DNA from: Terasakiella sp033100395
GTDB lineage: Bacteria > Pseudomonadota > Alphaproteobacteria > Rhodospirillales > Terasakiellaceae
Assembly: GCF_033100395.1 (NCBI RefSeq)
Contig: NZ_JAWLVJ010000005.1
Coordinates: forward strand, 141,157 to 205,156
Length of the DNA: 64,000 nucleotides
Reading direction: 5' to 3'
Made by a program: the position numbers and the translations under genes. Shown here in pieces: positions 18,031 to 26,908 of the stretch. The notes below the pieces were generated by a model. That model made no database searches and was not told the origin of the DNA. It worked only from the letters and a program-made list of their open reading frames with translations. Each line of letters starts with the position of its first letter. The stretch's first letter is position 1.

Positions 18031-18837
18031 TCAGGAAATAATATCTACGACAGTCCCTTTTTGAGTGTTGTTTCCACTCAAATTATCTGCAAGTGCCTGT
18101 GCATTGGCTTGGGATACCTCAAAAGCAATGGACAGGTATTTCAGGAAATTCGCGTGATCATCGCGTAATTTCTCAATCTCATTGATGACGTCAGTTTGTG
18201 CGGCGAGTTGCTCTGCATTGATTTGAATGCTGATGCTGGACAGTTTGCCTTGTACTTCATTTGAGATTTTGTAGGCGGTGTCCAAGTTAATATCCAGAAC
18301 ACTGATGGAAATATTCAGGCTGGTTTGAAGCTCTGAAATTGCGGTGGTTCTGGCATCACTATCAGCATAATCCGCGTAATTTAAGAGACCCGAGCCATTT
18401 TCGCGATAGCTATACAAACCATCCTTTACATTCATGCCTGCAGCAGAGCCATCGACATCTTTCAGGTAGTTTGTCATCAGCTCGTCAATTTCAGCTTTTG
18501 CTGCATTGAAGGCTGTTTCGTCAGAATTGGAATTGGCAGTCGTCAGAAGGTCAATTTGTGCTGAGATATCTTTAACAACATCTTTGTTGTGTTGTGTATC
18601 GTTCCCAAATTTACCAACAGCTGCAAGTGCGCGGGTGAGTTTGTTCTGTTCAACCTGAAGAAAGGCATCAACTTTGTTGATGTCTTGACTTTGAAGGTCT
18701 TCGACTTTTACAGAAAGTTGATCAAGCAGCGCGTTTTGCAACATGTTGAACTGAAGTTCAAATGTCGGGCGTGAGGCCGCAAGTTGTACTGCGGAAAACG
18801 AATCTGCGAAGTTGCCTCCGCTTAGAATGCTGCTCAT
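18031..18837 (-). CDS. Unrecognised helical protein of the flagellar cluster
   Basis: 268 residues from ATG 18837 (GGTGAG ribosome site); an in-frame GTG at 18846 would add three residues. I do not recognise the family. It is predicted mostly alpha-helical, with long amphipathic stretches (SVKVEDLQSQDINKVDAFLQ; TAYKISNEVQGKLSSISIQI), has no signal peptide, membrane segment or Cys, and is rich in Asn, Asp, Ala and Ser like flagellin-export clients. The N-terminus (MSSILSGGNFADSFSAVQLA) is Ser/Gly-rich and could be an export signal. It sits upstream of the methyltransferase and downstream of flbT on the same strand. A filament-associated or exported structural protein is possible but only a guess. 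Confidence 0.6.
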   Translation of the reverse strand: MSSILSGGNFADSFSAVQLAASRPTFELQFNMLQNALLDQLSVKVEDLQSQDINKVDAFLQVEQNKLTRALAAVGKFGNDTQHNKDVVKDISAQIDLLTTANSNSDETAFNAAKAEIDELMTNYLKDVDGSAAGMNVKDGLYSYRENGSGLLNYADYADSDARTTAISELQTSLNISISVLDINLDTAYKISNEVQGKLSSISIQINAEQLAAQTDVINEIEKLRDDHANFLKYLSIAFEVSQANAQALADNLSGNNTQKGTVVDIIS

Positions 18838-18946
18838 ATTGCTCACCGTAACTTCTGTTGTGTAAATGCTATTCTAGCATCTTTCAGGCTATCACAGTTT
18901 CATGGAAACGTAAAGGTTTCTGCAATCGAGGGCCGCTTGGAAAAGG

Positions 18947-19366
18947 TTAGCCCTTTCCGGTGAACGAGTTGACGTCAATTCCAGCTGATTTCAGAACGTT
19001 TTCTTCATGTTCGATCAGGGCGTGTGCTTCTTTTAGCGCTTTGTAAATCTGATCTTTTTCAACCAGTTCCTTGATCTTTTGCACGATCTTCAGAGAACTG
19101 GGCGTAGCTTTCAGAAAGTCGGCGAGATACCGGTCAAAAGCTTCAAGGAATTCTTGTTCCTTGTCTTTGAAAATATATGCCCCTTGTAAAGAGAAATAAA
19201 CACGCGCGGCAGGTGTGCGCGCATCTTCCTGCTGCATGATTTCTTTGCCGCGCAAAATTGCAGCTTCATTGTGCACAATGATTTTAGAGTTCGGGCTGGC
19301 CATTTCAATGACAGCCCCATTGATGATCATGCGGTCTCCATGCTTGAGATCAATCGTAAGGGGCAT
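18947..19366 (-). CDS. flbT: FlbT flagellin synthesis regulator
   Basis: 139 residues, the usual length. The beta-rich N-terminus (LTIDLKHGDRMIINGAVIEM) and the helical segment with VYFSLQGAYIFKDKEQEFLEAF, then SSLKIVQKIKELVEKDQIYKALKEAHALIEHE, are typical of FlbT. In Caulobacter FlbT acts on flagellin mRNA to stop translation when the hook is incomplete. GGAG lies well placed before the ATG. The combination with two FlaF copies suggests the same post-transcriptional control here. The candidate RNA target is the flagellin leader hairpin at 12068-12081. Confidence 0.88.
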   Translation of the reverse strand: MPLTIDLKHGDRMIINGAVIEMASPNSKIIVHNEAAILRGKEIMQQEDARTPAARVYFSLQGAYIFKDKEQEFLEAFDRYLADFLKATPSSLKIVQKIKELVEKDQIYKALKEAHALIEHEENVLKSAGIDVNSFTGKG

Positions 19367-19446
19367 GTGGAAACTCCATTCTTTGTTTGTGCAAAATTGC
19401 TGGGATGGTAAAGGGTCTTAAATGAAAGAACAAGGATTGTGGCTGG

Positions 19447-20172
19447 TTAAACTCGGTTTTTTTCGTGCCACTGGCCATTAATATGCATTAATTCGGGTTT
19501 TTTTCTTATCACTTCCATAATTTCAGAGGTGTTTGCCGTCAAAGGGGCTTTAAGATACTTTGCAACTGCTCTGAAAAAATCGAGATCTTCGGGGTAGTCT
19601 AGTGTCCAGCGTAGATTGTTTTGGCCTTCTACCGGATTTTGATAGTTACCAATTGTAACTTCTGAATGCGTGCGGATAAAAGGCATGACGTGTTCACGCT
19701 GCTGACTGTTTTGTGCCTCTTGATGGGCCTTTTCCAGCCAGGACATTGAGGTTACTTCGCAGTCAAATCCATGCGGCCAGGTAGGTGGGTGGTTATTGCA
19801 CACAAACTCGTAGCCCCCTTGCAGATATAATGACAGTGTTTTGCTGACGACTTCAGGGTCGAGAAATGGACAATCGCTTGTGACACGCACGATAACACGA
19901 CTGTCCAGCTTTTTTGCAGCCTTGTAGTAGCGAGCAAGAACATCATCTTCCGGGCCGCGAACGACTTTGACGCCCATGCGTTCGGCTTCTTGTGCCACAG
20001 GGTCATTTTCGGCGCTTTCAGGGACAGCGCAACATACCTGTGTAATCCCGCTGACGTTCATGCACCGGGTCAGGTTATATTTAAGGGCGCTATGACCTTC
20101 TATTTCTTTCAGGACTTTGCCAGGCAGGCGATTGGACCCCAGCCGCGCCTGTACAATAAGGGTAATGTTCAT
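19447..20172 (-). CDS. SpsF-like cytidylyltransferase family protein (possible CMP-pseudaminate synthetase)
   Basis: 241 residues. The N-terminal IVQARLGSNRLPGKVLKEIEG is the nucleotide-binding signature of the CTP_transf_3 family, followed by VRVTSDCPFLDPEVV, where Asp side chains bind metal. The C-terminal RWTLDYPEDLDFFRAV is typical of SpsF-like members. It lies 17 bases downstream of pseB in the same operon, so it may activate the nonulosonic acid (the PseF step), but canonical PseF looks more like NeuA. An alternative role is activation of another sugar. No other CMP-transferase is visible in the window. Confidence 0.72.
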   Translation of the reverse strand: MNITLIVQARLGSNRLPGKVLKEIEGHSALKYNLTRCMNVSGITQVCCAVPESAENDPVAQEAERMGVKVVRGPEDDVLARYYKAAKKLDSRVIVRVTSDCPFLDPEVVSKTLSLYLQGGYEFVCNNHPPTWPHGFDCEVTSMSWLEKAHQEAQNSQQREHVMPFIRTHSEVTIGNYQNPVEGQNNLRWTLDYPEDLDFFRAVAKYLKAPLTANTSEIMEVIRKKPELMHINGQWHEKNRV

Positions 20173-20189
20173 GGAACTGTGCAGGAAAA

Positions 20190-21224
20190 TCAGGTTTTGG
20201 GTTCTGCGAGCATTTGCTCAAGGCGTTCATTGTTCAGCCAGTCATCATTTATATTACTGGCGTAGCGGAAGCCCTTATCTACTTTTTCAGCATTTTCATG
20301 CAGTGAGCCAACATCATCTTTGCGCCAATAAACATATGTTGGTTCAATAACGTAACGGTCACCAATATCATACGTGCTTGTTGCATCATCTTCTGAAATC
20401 ATCATTTCATGCAATTTTTCACCCGGGCGAATGCCAATGACTTTCTGGGGCAGGTCGGGTGCCAGGTATTTTGCCATATCAACAACAGACATGCTGGACA
20501 TTTTAGGGACAAAGATTTCACCGCCCTTCATGAAACGAAGGTTGGAAATGACAAAATCGACACCTTGTTGCAAGGTGACCCAAAAGCGGGTCATTTCCGG
20601 GTCGGTGATGGGAAGAAATTCTGCGCCATCGTCAATGAGCTTTTTAAAGAAAGGTACAACGCTGCCGCGGGAGCCTACGACATTGCCATATCGTACGACA
20701 GAAAATTTGGTCCCGTTTGATCCAGACAGGTTATTTGCTGCAACGAAAATTTTGTCCGCAGCAAGTTTGCTTGCACCATATAGGTTGATTGGGTTTACCG
20801 CCTTGTCGGTTGAAAGGGCGATGACTTGGGGGACGTTATTATCAATCGCTGCACTAACGACATTTTCAGCGCCATTCACATTGGTGCGAATACATTCACT
20901 TGGATTATATTCAGCAACAGGGACATGTTTTAAGGCTGCGGCATGAACGACAATATCAATATTGCGCATTGCCATACGTAAACGTTCTTCGTCTCGGACG
21001 TCACCAATGAAATAGCGTAAACAGGGGTATTCTGATGTTGAGAACTTTTGTTGCATTTCGAACTGTTTAAGTTCATCGCGTGAGAAAATCACAAGGCGCT
21101 TGACTTTGAAACGTTCAAGAATGGTTTTTACGAACCGTTGTCCAAAAGAACCAGTTCCTCCTGTGACAAGAATTGATTTGCCATCAAGGTTCACGTTCAG
21201 GTCGTAGTATTTGGAAAGCCACAC
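20190..21224 (-). CDS. pseB: UDP-N-acetylglucosamine 4,6-dehydratase (inverting), PseB
   Basis: 344 residues. The SDR motif GGTGSFGQRF, VIFSRDELKQFEMQQ and AAALKHVPVAEYNPSECIRTNV are characteristic of the PseB group; the active-site region STDKAVNPINLYGASKLAADK has DK and YGASK in the pattern of this subfamily. The enzyme removes water and inverts C5 of UDP-GlcNAc, the first step toward pseudaminic acid. Translation starts at a GTG with AAGGAG eight bases upstream. It leads an operon with the SpsF-like gene. The next step, PseC, is encoded 12 kb away. Confidence 0.92.
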   Translation of the reverse strand: MWLSKYYDLNVNLDGKSILVTGGTGSFGQRFVKTILERFKVKRLVIFSRDELKQFEMQQKFSTSEYPCLRYFIGDVRDEERLRMAMRNIDIVVHAAALKHVPVAEYNPSECIRTNVNGAENVVSAAIDNNVPQVIALSTDKAVNPINLYGASKLAADKIFVAANNLSGSNGTKFSVVRYGNVVGSRGSVVPFFKKLIDDGAEFLPITDPEMTRFWVTLQQGVDFVISNLRFMKGGEIFVPKMSSMSVVDMAKYLAPDLPQKVIGIRPGEKLHEMMISEDDATSTYDIGDRYVIEPTYVYWRKDDVGSLHENAEKVDKGFRYASNINDDWLNNERLEQMLAEPKT

Positions 21225-21349
21225 GGTTCTTTCTCCTTATCAAAGCGGATTTCTTTTTCTCGTATCAAAAATATAATCGGTTTTAGTGTCTGGCAAGCAT
21301 TACTGAACAGTTTATCTGTTGAAATCACTTATTTTGCGGCATTTATCAT

Positions 21350-21378
21350 TTGACACGATTCGTTGTATCATTCAGAAT
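21350..21378 (+). promoter_or_regulatory. Promoter before second flaF, TTGACA type
   Basis: TTGACA (21350-21355), 17-base spacer, CAGAAT (21373-21378), 37 bases before the ATG of the second flaF. Spacing and -35 equal those of the flagellin promoter, so one sigma factor may serve both. Confidence 0.4.
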
Positions 21379-21414
21379 CCGCGCTAAGGATTTATGAATG
21401 GGAGGAACGCTGAA

Positions 21415-21762
21415 ATGGCGGACACAAATTTCGAAGAATTGAGTGTACAGGAAAAAGATGCATTTGGTCTTTCGCGCGCGGCTGTAGAATTGGATAAAGC
21501 ACGCCAGGATAAAGGAAATCAGGCTGGGTTGGCTAATGCTCTGAACCATAATTTGGAGTTGTGGGTCGCTATTCGCACGTTTGTTTCCAAAGAAGAGAAT
21601 AATGTTCCGGCGGATGTTCGTGAAAACCTTTTGAAGTTGGGCCAATATGTCGCTGAAGTTACCTTTAAAAGTGCAGACGGTATCAGTGATCAGGACGTGT
21701 CTTCTCTTGTGAATATTAATTTGCAAATATCTGAAGGGCTTCTTGAAGGTGCTGGCAAGTAA
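21415..21762 (+). CDS. FlaF-family flagellin regulator, copy 2
   Basis: 115 residues from the ATG at 21415, which has GGAGGAA eight bases upstream; the in-frame ATG at 21394 is less likely. The FlaF core is clear: ALNHNLELWVAIRTFVSKEENNVPADVRENLLKL. It ends NINLQISEGLLEGAGK, closely echoing VDINRNIANGLLEGAK of the first copy and showing that the two are paralogues. It lacks the Pro-rich tail of copy 1. It has its own probable promoter and a strong terminator and reads away from pseB. Two FlaF proteins in one cluster may serve different flagellins or steps. Confidence 0.8.
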   Translation: MADTNFEELSVQEKDAFGLSRAAVELDKARQDKGNQAGLANALNHNLELWVAIRTFVSKEENNVPADVRENLLKLGQYVAEVTFKSADGISDQDVSSLVNINLQISEGLLEGAGK

Positions 21763-21778
21763 CCGTTACAAGTTATAT

Positions 21779-21810
21779 AAAAAAGGGGAAGCTGAGCTTC
21801 CCCTTTTTTT
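21779..21810. terminator. Bidirectional terminator after second flaF
   Basis: A-run, then GGGGAAG paired with CTTCCCC, then a T-run (TTTTTTT), 17 bases after the flaF stop. The hairpin has A and T runs on both sides, so it could also stop transcripts from the minus strand. Confidence 0.9.
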
Positions 21811-21834
21811 GTGTCTTTGAGTAGGGAAGAAAGA

Positions 21835-22305
21835 ATGGATCTTGTGTTTCGTTGTGCCAAATTGGAAGACAGCCGTTTGCTGTGGGAATGGCGAAATGAT
21901 CCTGTCACCCGGCAATCTAGCCGCAACCAGGATATTGTGCCATGGGAGAGCCATCAAAAATGGTTTGCGCAAAGTTTGTTGAGTACGACCCGTCGTATCT
22001 ACCTGTGTCAAAAGGGTAGTCAAGCTGTCGGTATGGTTCGTTTTGACAAACTACCGGGTGAGGCTTACGAAATCAGCGTGAATATAGCACCAGAGATGCG
22101 TGGCCGGGGGATTGGGGCTGAAGTCATTCGTCAAGGAACTCATTTTTTTGTGGGAAGTCAGTTAAATGCCGAAGAAGCTGAAATCAGGGCTGTTGTAAAT
22201 GAACAAAACCCGGCTTCTCAAAAAGCATTTAAGAAGGCCGGGTTTCAGATAAAAGATCAGGCGCTTGAGGGCTGGATCACCCTGGTCTGTGCCAGAACTG
22301 ATTAA
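21835..22305 (+). CDS. GNAT acetyltransferase, PseH-like
   Basis: 156 residues from the ATG at 21835 (AGGGA ribosome site); a GTG at 21811 would start inside the terminator region. LLWEWRNDPVTRQSS followed by ESHQKWF is typical of PseH/WecD-like sugar N-acetyltransferases. The acetyl-CoA loop is MRGRGIGAEV, and NPASQKAFKKAGF is the late GNAT motif. In the pseudaminic acid pathway PseH acetylates the 4-amino group of the PseC product, so this gene supplies the missing step. It overlaps the convergent flgL by 4 bases. Substrate assignment rests on context and motif. Confidence 0.78.
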   Translation: MDLVFRCAKLEDSRLLWEWRNDPVTRQSSRNQDIVPWESHQKWFAQSLLSTTRRIYLCQKGSQAVGMVRFDKLPGEAYEISVNIAPEMRGRGIGAEVIRQGTHFFVGSQLNAEEAEIRAVVNEQNPASQKAFKKAGFQIKDQALEGWITLVCARTD

Positions 22306-24152
22306 AGGTAATTGTTCAGCGACAATTCCTGGAAGCGCGAGAATACCTGATAAGAGGCTTCCAGGGTACGCGATTGGTCCTGCATTGTCGTGATTGCCTC
22401 CAGAAGATCGACGTCTTCGATGTCTGAGATATTCTTTTCCAGAAAACCGACAAATCTTTCATGTGCGTCATTTGCACTGCTGACACGGACTTGCATAAAG
22501 CCAAGATCAAAGGCAATTTGTTCAAAGCTTCCTGTTTGTTCCGTCCCAAAAGGCGGTGTGCCGGAAGTCGGGAAGGACAAAGCATCTTCCAGCAGGTAAT
22601 TGGCATCATCCAGACGATCTGTATTCTGATCGAGTCCGCCTGCGGTCCCATAAACACCTTGTGCAATAATGCTCATGGCACGAATGGCTTTTTCGATGGC
22701 AGGATCAATGGCATTGAAATCAAGGTCAATAGCCCGGTCTTCATTCAGGCGATGTTCTACATCTTGATCGTTACCTTGATACCAACTGGTCGATTTTACT
22801 TCCCAGTTGCTTGTATAGGCCTGCAGTGTAATGACGGTGCCGTCGTTAGAGGCAACTGTGAAGGATTTGTCATTTTCACCACCGTTTGATCCGGCAAGGG
22901 TGATGACATCACCCACGGCGATACCGGCTAAAGAGCCGCCTGTTGCAGCGGTAATTGTTCTGGCCGTATCGTTGATGGTTAAGCCACCCGTTGCACCAGA
23001 CAGATATGTTGTTCCGTCACTGTTGGTAATATTAATGGCTTCAGGTGCCGCACCTGTTTGCGCAACAAGGGAGGCAACGCCTTCATCTTCAAAACGTTTT
23101 GTATCCAGTGTGATGACACCAGTTGCTGTGTTCACCGACGCAACTGTGAATGTTTTGTCATTTTCACCACCGCCACCACTGCCTGATACGGTAATCACAT
23201 CGCCAGCAGCAAAGTTTGAAACACTGGCTGGTGTTGCTGCGGTCAATGTATCGGCTGCGCCTGAAGCACCAACGCCAAAAGTAATGCCGCCTGTTACACC
23301 CCATTCAATTGCAGTACCGTCACCTTTTGTGATTGTAACCTGTTCGGGTTGCGCATTGGTCGGGGTGACCAACTGGCTGGACTTGATTGTAATCTGTGAA
23401 GAACTATCAACAGATTGAACTGTATAGGTCCCGTTGTTACTGGCGGAATTGCTGATGGTGATGGTTGAGCCTGCTTTCAAATTCGTAAAGCTTTGGGTTG
23501 AACCCGTACCATTGCCTAGCGTAAGTGTGCTTGTCCCGGTGGTGTCATTTCTGTCAAAGACAAGCCAGTCTGTTGTCGCAGAAATGCCCGTGCCACTGTT
23601 ATTGAGGGTAAAGTCTTGCAGGTGCGCATCCCTTGTGGTCGGGTAAGTTACTTTCTGACCGTCATAGGTACTTTGAAAGTTACTGAGAGACGTAATGTTC
23701 AAATTCACGGGTTGTGTGGTTGTTTTGGTACCTGAAAACAGATATTGCCCATCAATTTCAAGATTAAGGTAAGATTGAATGTCTTTCAGGCTTGAAATTG
23801 CCCATTTTTGCAGTTCTTCAGTCGCGTCTTCAGCTGGTGGGGACGCAAGATTGCTCTTGTAGGCTTGCAGGCGTCTCTGAAATTCCTTGACGCTACTTTC
23901 AACGGCTTCAATGGAAGAAGCAGCTGAATTTAATCGAAGTTCAGCCGTTTCATTGTTTTGAACATAACGATTGGCCAGTGTCGCGCTGACTTCCAGACTC
24001 AATAATCGGCTGGATTGAGAGACAATACCCGAATAAACTTGGGATTTCTTTTCACTCGTGACCTGGACTTGCGAATCAACAAGGCGCTGCTGTGTTCTTG
24101 TCATTTGTTCGACAAGAAGTCTTTGAGTAGAGAGATCAGTAATACGTGTCAT
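22302..24152 (-). CDS. flgL: Hook-filament junction protein FlgL, enlarged
   Basis: 616 residues, about twice the length of enteric FlgL. Conserved N-terminal (MTRITDLSTQRLLVEQMTR ... SEKKSQVYSG) and C-terminal (DVDLLEAITTMQDQSRTLEASYQVFSRFQELSL) helices are present. The added length is a Gly/Thr/Ser-rich central domain, about residues 190-450, with internal repeats of about 96 residues carrying GENDKxFTVAS units. The insertion is probably surface-exposed. AAGGAG precedes the ATG. It follows flgK by 12 bases in the flgI operon and is the last gene; it meets the GNAT gene head-on. Confidence 0.9.
   Translation of the reverse strand: MTRITDLSTQRLLVEQMTRTQQRLVDSQVQVTSEKKSQVYSGIVSQSSRLLSLEVSATLANRYVQNNETAELRLNSAASSIEAVESSVKEFQRRLQAYKSNLASPPAEDATEELQKWAISSLKDIQSYLNLEIDGQYLFSGTKTTTQPVNLNITSLSNFQSTYDGQKVTYPTTRDAHLQDFTLNNSGTGISATTDWLVFDRNDTTGTSTLTLGNGTGSTQSFTNLKAGSTITISNSASNNGTYTVQSVDSSSQITIKSSQLVTPTNAQPEQVTITKGDGTAIEWGVTGGITFGVGASGAADTLTAATPASVSNFAAGDVITVSGSGGGGENDKTFTVASVNTATGVITLDTKRFEDEGVASLVAQTGAAPEAINITNSDGTTYLSGATGGLTINDTARTITAATGGSLAGIAVGDVITLAGSNGGENDKSFTVASNDGTVITLQAYTSNWEVKSTSWYQGNDQDVEHRLNEDRAIDLDFNAIDPAIEKAIRAMSIIAQGVYGTAGGLDQNTDRLDDANYLLEDALSFPTSGTPPFGTEQTGSFEQIAFDLGFMQVRVSSANDAHERFVGFLEKNISDIEDVDLLEAITTMQDQSRTLEASYQVFSRFQELSLNNYL
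22852..23171 (-). repeat. Direct repeats inside flgL
   Basis: A 32-bp segment at 22852-22883 recurs at 23140-23171 with two mismatches. The spacing of 288 bp equals 96 codons, so the protein repeats stay in frame. They encode the ENDK and FTVAS motif of the surface domain. Confidence 0.8.
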
Positions 24153-24164
24153 TTATAAATCTCC

Positions 24165-26453
24165 TTAACTTGCAGCACGATCAAGGACATCAAACATTTC
24201 GTTGATGACACTGATGACGCGGGCACTTGCAGCGTAAGCTTGCTCAAATAATACCAGTTGTGCAAGCTCTTCGTCCAGGTTTACGCCCTTAAAAGTATCT
24301 GATTTGTTTTTAAGGCTATTGACCAATACCTCTTGTGTCTCTTTGTCTTGCTGGTTATTCGCAGAAAGTGTGGCGCTGCTGGAGACAATATCAATGGAAT
24401 AATCGACAATGCTTTTCGACCCCACGATGAAGCTGCCAGCGGCTTCGAAAGAGTTGGGATTTGAAAAGGCATCGGCAAGTCCGACAGCATTGGAATTATC
24501 CGATGCGGCGGTATAAAATTCCCCGCCTGCAATACCGAGTGTAGAGTCAAATTGAATACGCTGAGAGGCAATGTTGCCGGGCGTTTGCTGCAATGTTGTG
24601 CGCACAGAAATTTCCTGCGCCAAGCCAATATTTGATTCCTGCATGCCGAGATCAGAAAGCAGTGTACCACCAGCGACCTCTGATAAGATCAGTTCTTTGC
24701 CGCTTGAATGCGTAATGCGCAAACGTTCCCCAGAACCTTCCGGTACGACGACAGCTTCCAGCAAACCGTTCAATGTGGAATCATTGTTAATTTGTGTTGC
24801 AAGTTCTTCCAGTGTCAAACCCGCCTGAACTGTCAGGCCCGCACCACCATGTTTGTCGTTGCCCGTACCAACCCCACTGTCTTCATCATAGATATACAGT
24901 GTCGTTGCAGAAGTTGTCGTTGTTGTCGGTACAACAGCAGATTCATAGGTGTCACGTACCTGTCCATCAACAAAGAAGTCATTGAGGCCCATGAAATTTG
25001 AGAAGCCAGAAAATGTTTCTGTTTTTTGGTTGTATCCACCCGCGCCGTTATTGGCGCCAGTCGCGTCAAAGGTAATGCTGGCATCCTGATGTGTTAAGCC
25101 TAAATCACCAACGGACTGACCTGCAGATGTGTCTGCCACTTCGTCTCGAAAACCAAGGTACAAGCTGCTGTTGGATAAAGTAATGTTTACAAAGCCATGC
25201 GTCGTTTGACTGAATGAAATCGTCGCCTGCGCACCTTCAGCATCAAGCCAAGCTTCCATCCGGGTGTTGAGTTCGGTAATACTGATAATGTTTGTGCCGT
25301 TGTTACCGTCTGCACTGTAGTTGACCGTATCTCCAAGTGTTGTGTCCTGGAACAGGGCGGACAATGTTGTTGTTGCCTGTTGTTCACCATCGCTGTTGAA
25401 CAGGACAAGGCGGGTATCATTATTTGCGGCAAGCTCGAACGTTTGATCGGCAGGGTCGGCAAAATACATTTGCCCTTCGAAAGTTTGATGCCCGGGGAAC
25501 GCCATCCCCATATTGTGCGCCTGGTTGACGACATTTTTCATTTCTTCGGAAAGTTCGTCCAGCGCGCGTTGAAAGTCATTCAGGGAACCATCACGTAAAT
25601 CCACCAGGCCTTTCATTTTGCCGCCCAGCAAATCATTCGTAATGTCGTAGCTACCGACCAAAATACCTGTAAAACCACCTTGTGCATGGGAAATTGTTGG
25701 GCCGGATGCAGCAGCACGGGTATGCGAAATTGTTTGTGCATCTGAATCAACAAGGACAGTCCCGCCTCGTGTGAAGACAGCGACTTCCCCGTTGGTGCGT
25801 TCAAAATACTGAATGTCCACAAGTTGCGACAATTCATCTAAAGCAAGGTCTCGTCTGTCTTTCAGGTCGGATACATCATTTGAGACAGCCTGATTGCGGA
25901 TAATTTTATCATTCATGTCTGCAATAGATGCAATCAATTCATTGGCATCATTTGCAGCTTGAGCCAAATCGACGTCAGCCTGTAGTCGCAGGTCCTGAAT
26001 CTCAGATGCAATGTCGGTCAACTTGTCAGTCGTGTTTAAAGCCCAACGAATGACTTCAGCTTTATTGAGAGAGCTGTCTGGTGTCGTGGATAGGGTTTCA
26101 ATTGAGGCAACGAGCTCGGAGATGGTGTGACTGATGGAGGTGTTATCAGCGGGAGATCCAAAAAGTTCTTCCATACGTTGATAGTAGCTGTCTTTGGCCT
26201 CATACTGATAGAGTTGTGCATTTTCTTCACGGACGTCTCGCATCAGTCCTTCATCGACTGTGCGTTGAACTTCGGAGATCTGAACACCAGCACCACTGCC
26301 GTCTACTACCCGTGTCTCCAGGTTTACGATCTTACGGGAGTAGCCCACAGTATTCGCATTGGCGACGTTTTCAGAAACCGTCCCCAGCGCAGACTGCATT
26401 GCAAGCAATCCGTCTTTAGCGGTGTGAAGTGCAAGTGTAATGTTACCAGCCAT
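24165..26453 (-). CDS. flgK: Hook-filament junction protein FlgK
   Basis: 762 residues, longer than the ~550 of enterics. The N-terminus has the rod/hook-family helix (LALHTAKDGLLAMQSALGTV ... SENVANANTVGYSRK), and the end has LDEELAQLVLFEQAYAASAR with VINEMFDVLDRAAS, both characteristic of FlgK. The central region (about 330-640) is a large domain with many Gly, Asn and Thr. GGAGG precedes the ATG. It lies 21 bases after the FlgN-like gene, whose product probably serves as its chaperone, and 12 bases before flgL. Exported by type III secretion; forms the first junction ring. Confidence 0.93.
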   Translation of the reverse strand: MAGNITLALHTAKDGLLAMQSALGTVSENVANANTVGYSRKIVNLETRVVDGSGAGVQISEVQRTVDEGLMRDVREENAQLYQYEAKDSYYQRMEELFGSPADNTSISHTISELVASIETLSTTPDSSLNKAEVIRWALNTTDKLTDIASEIQDLRLQADVDLAQAANDANELIASIADMNDKIIRNQAVSNDVSDLKDRRDLALDELSQLVDIQYFERTNGEVAVFTRGGTVLVDSDAQTISHTRAAASGPTISHAQGGFTGILVGSYDITNDLLGGKMKGLVDLRDGSLNDFQRALDELSEEMKNVVNQAHNMGMAFPGHQTFEGQMYFADPADQTFELAANNDTRLVLFNSDGEQQATTTLSALFQDTTLGDTVNYSADGNNGTNIISITELNTRMEAWLDAEGAQATISFSQTTHGFVNITLSNSSLYLGFRDEVADTSAGQSVGDLGLTHQDASITFDATGANNGAGGYNQKTETFSGFSNFMGLNDFFVDGQVRDTYESAVVPTTTTTSATTLYIYDEDSGVGTGNDKHGGAGLTVQAGLTLEELATQINNDSTLNGLLEAVVVPEGSGERLRITHSSGKELILSEVAGGTLLSDLGMQESNIGLAQEISVRTTLQQTPGNIASQRIQFDSTLGIAGGEFYTAASDNSNAVGLADAFSNPNSFEAAGSFIVGSKSIVDYSIDIVSSSATLSANNQQDKETQEVLVNSLKNKSDTFKGVNLDEELAQLVLFEQAYAASARVISVINEMFDVLDRAAS

Positions 26454-26474
26454 TTTAGACCTCCGGACTCTCTT

Positions 26475-26906
26475 CTAGAGTTCTTGGTTAAGTGAAACAG
26501 GGGCAGTGAGACCTACTTGAGGCCCGCTGTGCCCATTGTTTGCGTATGTGCCGCTGTGTGGTGTATGAGTTTTTGCTGCTTCTGCAACGCGTTTCATAAA
26601 GCGACGGTTTGAATCCATTGCGATTTTCAGAAGACGACCATTTTCGTCCAGAAGTATGTTCATTTCTTCGCCGAGTTCCCGCAATGACGCCAGTGTATCC
26701 TCGTCAATTTCTTTCAATTGATCAGGGTTGCGTTGCAGGGATTTCATGTGACGTTCATAGAAAAGACTTAGTTGTGTCTTTTCTTCCAGCCGATCTTTAA
26801 CCTGAGCGCCTTCGTTTTTGCGAAGGGCATCATTCTCTTTCGTGAGAATTTCGATCATGCGCTCGCAGATGAAAATCAGATCATTTACGCGTTCTTCATG
26901 TTGCAT
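26475..26906 (-). CDS. FlgN-like flagellar export chaperone (probable)
   Basis: 143 residues, almost all helical in residues 1-112 (VNDLIFICERMIEILTKENDALRK; LSLFYERHMKSL) with a Pro/Gly/His-rich tail. Size, helical coiled-coil pattern and the place between flgJ and flgK fit the FlgN family, which binds the C-termini of FlgK and FlgL before export. Sequence identity with enteric FlgN is too low to judge by eye. It starts 2 bases after the stop of the flgJ-like gene, within the flgI-flgJ-flgN-flgK-flgL operon. Confidence 0.7.
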   Translation of the reverse strand: MQHEERVNDLIFICERMIEILTKENDALRKNEGAQVKDRLEEKTQLSLFYERHMKSLQRNPDQLKEIDEDTLASLRELGEEMNILLDENGRLLKIAMDSNRRFMKRVAEAAKTHTPHSGTYANNGHSGPQVGLTAPVSLNQEL

Positions 26907-26908
26907 GA

